Assembly: GCF_963676685.1 (NCBI RefSeq)
Contig: NC_092348.1
Location: forward strand, 22,047,386-22,111,385
DNA from: Mytilus edulis
Taxonomy: Eukaryota > Mollusca > Bivalvia > Mytilida > Mytilidae
Length of the DNA: 64,000 nucleotides
Direction of reading: 5' to 3'
Below, piece after piece: positions 60,240-64,000 of the stretch (its first letter is position 1; every line of letters begins with the position of its first letter). The position numbers were made by a program, and so were the translations under genes. The notes beneath the pieces are model-generated. The model was given only the letters and a program-made list of their open reading frames with translations, did not search any database and was not told where the DNA came from.

Positions 60240-61060
60240 TAATGAATCACTTTGATTCAAACAAAAAATTCTCTGAAACTGACTTTATCAAGATGCTTGA
60301 TTCCTTGATTGACAACATATTTATTACGTTCGGAGGACGTGTTTTAAACAGACTGTCGGCATTTCAATTGGAACCAATTGTGCCCTTCTTCTTGCCGACT
60401 TTTTTCTTTATTATTATGAGGCTGACTTCTTAGGAAGAAAGATAAGAAGTTAGCAAAATCCGTTAACTTACTTTCCGCTATAAAGATGATGTTCTTTCAC
60501 TAAATAATTTAAATTTGGTGACTATGTTGAACGCAACTATCCCTTCGAAAAAAAGGAATTCCACAGATACAGCTTAGTCGGCCTCATATCTTGACTTACA
60601 TCTAGAAATTGACAATTAGGGTCAGTTAAAAAAAAACTTTACGACAAAAGAGAAGATTTCAGCTTTCCAATTGTGAACGTTCCTTTTCTAAATAGCAACA
60701 TTCCAGCAGCACCTACATACGAGGTATATATCTCCTAATTGATACGATATTTCCATGCGTGTATTTCCTATCATGATTTCCTTGATAGAAGATTGCTGCT
60801 CACAAGGAAGATATTTAAACAAGAGTTCCAAATGGTGATGTTGAAGTCATTCCTTCGTAAATTTTACGGACACCATCACGAGTTGGTTGACCGTTATGGA
60901 ACAACAGTTTCAAAAATGATATCGTAACTACAATCCCCTTGCCTTTCATGAATGTGACCTACAAAATTAAAATATTTACCGGATTTGCTTTAACATTTGA
61001 TTTTCGATTTATGAGTTTGACTGTCCCTCCGGAATCGCCGTTCCTCTTTTATAGAAATTC
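60240..61060 (+). mobile_element. Decayed reverse transcriptase with catalytic region
   Basis: Frames include FSETDFIKMLDSLIDNIF, a mutated template block (GGAACCAATTGTGCCC = remnants of MGTNCAP), FRYKDDVLSLNN at 60475-60510 where the catalytic motif reads YKDD for YIDD, then ASYLDLHLEID, FSFPIVN and RKFYGHHHELVDRYG, with several stops, then part of the tail (61010-61050). Longest RT copy in the window. The frame 60739-60927 is part of it. Confidence 0.8.
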
Positions 61061-61108
61061 ATACAATTTATAGAAATTCATACAATTTATAGAAATTCAT
61101 ACAATTCA
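61048..61108. repeat. 19-bp tandem repeat, three units
   Basis: TAGAAATTCATACAATTTA starts at 61052, 61071 and 61090. Confidence 0.9.
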
Positions 61109-61199
61109 TCGAACATCAATGAATATGTTAAACTTTAACTCCAACTTTATGTGGTTGAAGCTACAAACATATATTTTTTATAGAACGTCAATATATATA

Positions 61200-61820
61200 T
61201 GTTAAACTTTTACTCAAAATAGTAGGTCCAGTAAGACCCGTTTTTGGCCCCAACATATAGCAGTTTTACAAAATTGTAAAAATATAAACGTTTAGTTACT
61301 TATTGGACACTAGAATGCTTTTGCTACATAAATATGGACTGTTTTTTTTTATAATAATATGTACATACATGTATATCGGGTACTAGCATCATTAAGTCAT
61401 GCTAAATTACTGAAATCTTCATAATTTTGGCATTTTAGTTAAATTTTAAACGGTTTCCGTGTAGAACGAAAGTGGCCGCATTCGTGTTCATCCTTGATAT
61501 TTAAGTTGTATTTGATGATAATACATAACATATATAAAGGTTGAGGATGAACACGGATGCGCGGCCACTTACATTTTTGCCAAAAACCATCTGAAAAGTG
61601 AAATTTTTCGGCATGTTTGGTAGATTTTTCATATTTGAGCTCGAATCAGATCGTTTTTAAAGACTAAATCAGTTAAAATCTTTCACTTTAACTAATTGAA
61701 TCAAATGAAATAGACACTTGAGTGTTTAGAAAGTGGCCAAAATCTTTCGTCAGATTAACCAGAAATTTGAGGCCAAAATCAGACCTTACTGGACCTACTC
61801 CTTTTATAAAGTTTAAGCTA
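61200..61820. mobile_element. Nested inverted-repeat (MITE-like) element
   Basis: Outer arms 61201-61251 and 61769-61818 share GTAGGTCCAGTAAG(A/G)(C/T)C and TTTTGGCC in inverted orientation. Inner hairpin arms 61470-61495 and 61544-61570 share AAGTGGCCGC...GTTCATCCT. No coding capacity. Confidence 0.65.
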
Positions 61821-62271
61821 CAAGTTTGTCTTTTGTCATGCATCTGATCACCTTGAGAGTTGTACAGGCTTGGAAGAGCTAATATATTTAGCAAAATATT
61901 GCGTATATCTATTTAAAATCTAATAGAACTTTTTTATGTAATGATTAGCTTGTTAAAGTTATATTCTTAAACATTCATATTATTTTAATTCAGTAACTGT
62001 ATCAGTTCATTTTCATAAACTTATGCCCGCATAAATAGATTGGATGTTGATTGTTGCTATATTTCAATATTATATATAGAAATATATAAGAAAAAAAAAC
62101 GGAATCGCTTTCACAAAACAACTTACGACTAAGATTGTTCTTAAGTCATTAACAAACCAGTATAATTACGATCAATCTTAGTTGTCAGTGTTTTTTTTAG
62201 TGAAATCTACTCCCACAAGCCCTTTGTAGTTATCCTTACCAAAACTTTAAATTATCATTACTTAATTTCAG

Positions 62272-62478
62272 TTGTGGAACAAACTTCAGGACAGATATGT
62301 TCTTTGAATTATTGCCGTAGAAGGCCTAGAAGTAACTGTAAATGTAGAGGCTGCTGTTTGGGGAAATTAGGTTAAAAGTATGGTAGATGTGAACCACGTT
62401 GGCGTTTTCCAGGTTCACGACCGATCTGGAGTTGTTTCTGTTATCGATTTCCTCCTTTTCCCCTTCCTCCTCCTCCTC
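62272..62478 (+). pseudogene. Gene 3 exon 2 (interrupted Cys scaffold)
   Basis: Acceptor TTAATTTCAG ends at 62271; donor GTAAGT at 62479. The in-frame TAA is at 62373. The 3' end of the exon contains (CCT)4 plus related CTTCC repeats at 62449-62477. Confidence 0.75.
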
Positions 62479-63511
62479 GTAAGTATTATTAGTAAACAAA
62501 ATCTCAATTTTTCTTTTAGATTTTAGTTGTCTATACTCTGAGGATTATGCAATTACAATATGTATATGAACAAAAAGAAGATTTGCTTAACATATATAAT
62601 AAAGATCTGGTTTTACTAGTGAGGGTTAATACTTTACACAAGCGTTGTATCAAATGCTTTAAAACTGCTTTTTGGCAAAGTACACGTATCTTGGCAATAT
62701 TTTGGAATTCGGAGACTTTTTGTATGCTTTTATAATTGTTTATCAGTTATAACATCTACTGGTGTTTATGTTATGAAAACAATAACAGCGTATTGGATTT
62801 TTCTCTCAATAGAAATCGATAAGTCAGAATATGTGGCATGAACAGGGATAAAAATTAAAATACAAATTAACGTGGTGACAATGTTACGCTGCAGAATCGT
62901 AATTGTTATATATTTTTTTGATACATTACTCATGTATAAAAGAGGGAAAAGATTCTAAAGGGATAATTAGATTCATAGACTGACAAAAACCGGCGTTGTT
63001 CGATTGTCCGGAAGAGTCAGCACATCTTACTCTACATGCGCCACACAAACAGATGAAGACTCGAAAAAAGGATCACGATGACCCCTCCTAATATTCTCAT
63101 TGGGTACAATGTTGGTCACATTAGTTAAGTTTTTTTTATTTGATGAGTACACTATCTCGCTCAAAATCCCAGCTTAGTATTAGGATGTAGTTTGTATTTG
63201 TTATATTTTAATACTCAGGACAAAATAGTTTCAGTCACAATCTTAAGTTATCAAGTTTATCTTCTTTCCAATTTGCTGTTCACCTTTTGAAACAAAATTT
63301 AGAAGGAGGATTATCAAATACCAAATATATTCGTAACATGGTTATATCTCAAATGTAGAAAAAACATAGTAAAAACTTTACTTTCTGCAGACAACATAAT
63401 CAAGTTTTGTAACAATACGTTAAGTTGAATACATACTATATAGATAAGAAACTACACCGTAGTTACTTAAGGAAAGTATTTATAACGATAAATGCAATTT
63501 TATTTTTTCAG
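62479..63511 (+). other. Gene 3 intron 3
   Basis: Contains at 62985-63050 the same decayed retroelement tail (GTCCGGAAGAGTCAGCACATC) as intron 3 of genes 1 and 2. Confidence 0.55.
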
Positions 63512-63594
63512 AAGAAGAAGGATCTGGCGCTCAATCGTCAGGAAGTAGAGGGGCGTCAGGAAGTAATGAGACTAGTACTGTGCCGCCAGTATAG
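63512..63594 (+). pseudogene. Gene 3 exon 3 (tail)
   Basis: Acceptor TTTTTTCAG. Open for 26 codons to TAG in the phase set by exon 2. AATAAA at 63629-63634 lies 35 bases after the stop and is the clearest polyadenylation signal of the cluster. Confidence 0.7.
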
Positions 63595-63628
63595 AACAAT
63601 AGAAAGATGAAAGAGATGTCGGATCTGA

Positions 63629-63634
63629 AATAAA
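63629..63634 (+). terminator. Polyadenylation signal, gene 3
   Basis: AATAAA 35 bases after the stop codon. Confidence 0.6.
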
Positions 63635-63639
63635 ATACT

Positions 63640-64000
63640 GTAAACAAAATTCTGTTGTATTTATTTTGATATTCTTGTAAATGCAATCATATGATTTTCT
63701 AGATTTTTCCATTTTTTTTTCTATTGTTCATTTTGTTCGACTTAAATGTGGTATGAGTGCCAATGAAACAATGGTGTACGCGTTATGTCCTAAAAAATCA
63801 TAGACGATAGTATTTCTATGAGATTATTTACTCATAGTAACATTATACTACAATGCGTGTGCAAAATGTGTTGCTATAAACATTACATGTCATACATGTG
63901 TATGACAATAAACAAATGCATCATGATATGAGTGTCTGAATATTAGCACGATTCCATCAGTCCTGATACCGATTTGGCATATATAAAATTGCTAAGTAGC
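63640..64000. other. Downstream flank of gene 3
   Basis: 63650-63720 matches the 3' flanks of genes 1 and 2; 63870-63990 matches 11270-11370 and 24140-24240. No gene. Confidence 0.5.

Larger units (their letters stand above)
56681..62271 (+). other. Gene 3 intron 2
   Basis: 5.6 kb. Contains part of a 360-bp-type repeat (57175-57405), a CT microsatellite, a segment matching 3410-3840, a decayed reverse transcriptase (60240-61060), and an inverted-repeat element (61200-61820). No host gene seen in the remainder. Confidence 0.6.
56635..63594 (+). pseudogene. Cysteine-rich peptide gene 3, premature stop in exon 2
   Basis: Exons 56635-56680, 62272-62478 and 63512-63594 keep all splice signals and phase 1. 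Exon 1 encodes MQKILLILGLVLILA. Exon 2 begins like the others (VEQTSGQ, then C-x4-C-x7-C-x-C-x2-CC), but TAA at 62373-62375 stands where gene 1 has the TGT of its seventh cysteine. Translation would stop after 49 residues with six cysteines. Downstream the frame stays open, the Arg loop is absent, and the final cysteine is replaced by a Pro-rich stretch encoded by a CCT repeat. Exon 3 is an open Gly/Ser-rich tail. One stop in an otherwise intact gene suggests recent inactivation, an allele, or a sequencing error. A functional truncated peptide cannot be excluded. Confidence 0.75.

Overview
The window reads as nuclear DNA of a marine mussel (Mytilus-like bivalve). It is strongly AT-rich, has no long open frames, is intron-dominated, and is full of repeat types I recognise as typical of mussels: a ~360-bp dispersed/satellite repeat with an ACGAAACGCGCGTCTGGCGTA core, decayed Penelope-like reverse transcriptases with their characteristic 3' tails, and SINE-like elements with an (ATCA)n tail. 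The species call is from memory of these repeats, not from a search.

The main content is a + strand tandem family of small secreted cysteine-rich peptide genes. The longest ORFs miss them because each gene is split into a noncoding leader exon and three short coding exons, all joined by phase-1 introns. Exon 1 encodes a signal peptide (MQKxLL...), exon 2 a dense cysteine scaffold (C-x4-C-x7-C-x-C-x2-C-C-x5-C... ending C-x-C-x(1-2)-C) and exon 3 a divergent tail. Gene 1 (7613-10828) and gene 2 (17215-23223) are complete, 101 codons each, with 11 and 12 cysteines. Gene 3 (56635-63594) keeps every splice site but has a stop at the codon of the seventh cysteine. Each has its own TATA-type promoter and leader exon (about 5.4, 16.7 and 54.9 kb). 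The layout (leader / signal / Cys core / tail) is that of mussel antimicrobial-peptide genes such as mytilin and myticin, but I do not recognise this cysteine pattern as a named family.

Layout: 0-1 kb holds a foldback repeat and a decayed fourth promoter with no gene after it. 1.5-1.9 kb is a SINE with a 13-bp target-site duplication. 5-11 kb is gene 1. 13.4-15.4 kb is spacer copy A. 16-23.4 kb is gene 2. 24-34 kb is transposon debris, spacer copy B and a 21-bp minisatellite. 34.4-35.9 kb is spacer copy C. 37.5-41.3 kb is flanked by inverted repeats. 43.6-45.3 kb is a five-unit satellite array. 45.7-46.85 kb (minus strand) is a frameshifted fragment of a Mab-21/cGAS-like gene. 50-52.8 kb is spacer copy D. 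54.6-63.7 kb is gene 3.

The four spacer copies against three genes, plus the orphan promoter, point to repeated tandem duplication followed by gene loss. Old transposon insertions lie at matching positions in the copies and so predate the duplications. If all three genes are expressed they would supply secreted, strongly basic, disulfide-rich peptides that differ in loop charge, cysteine number and tail. A host-defence role is plausible but inferred.
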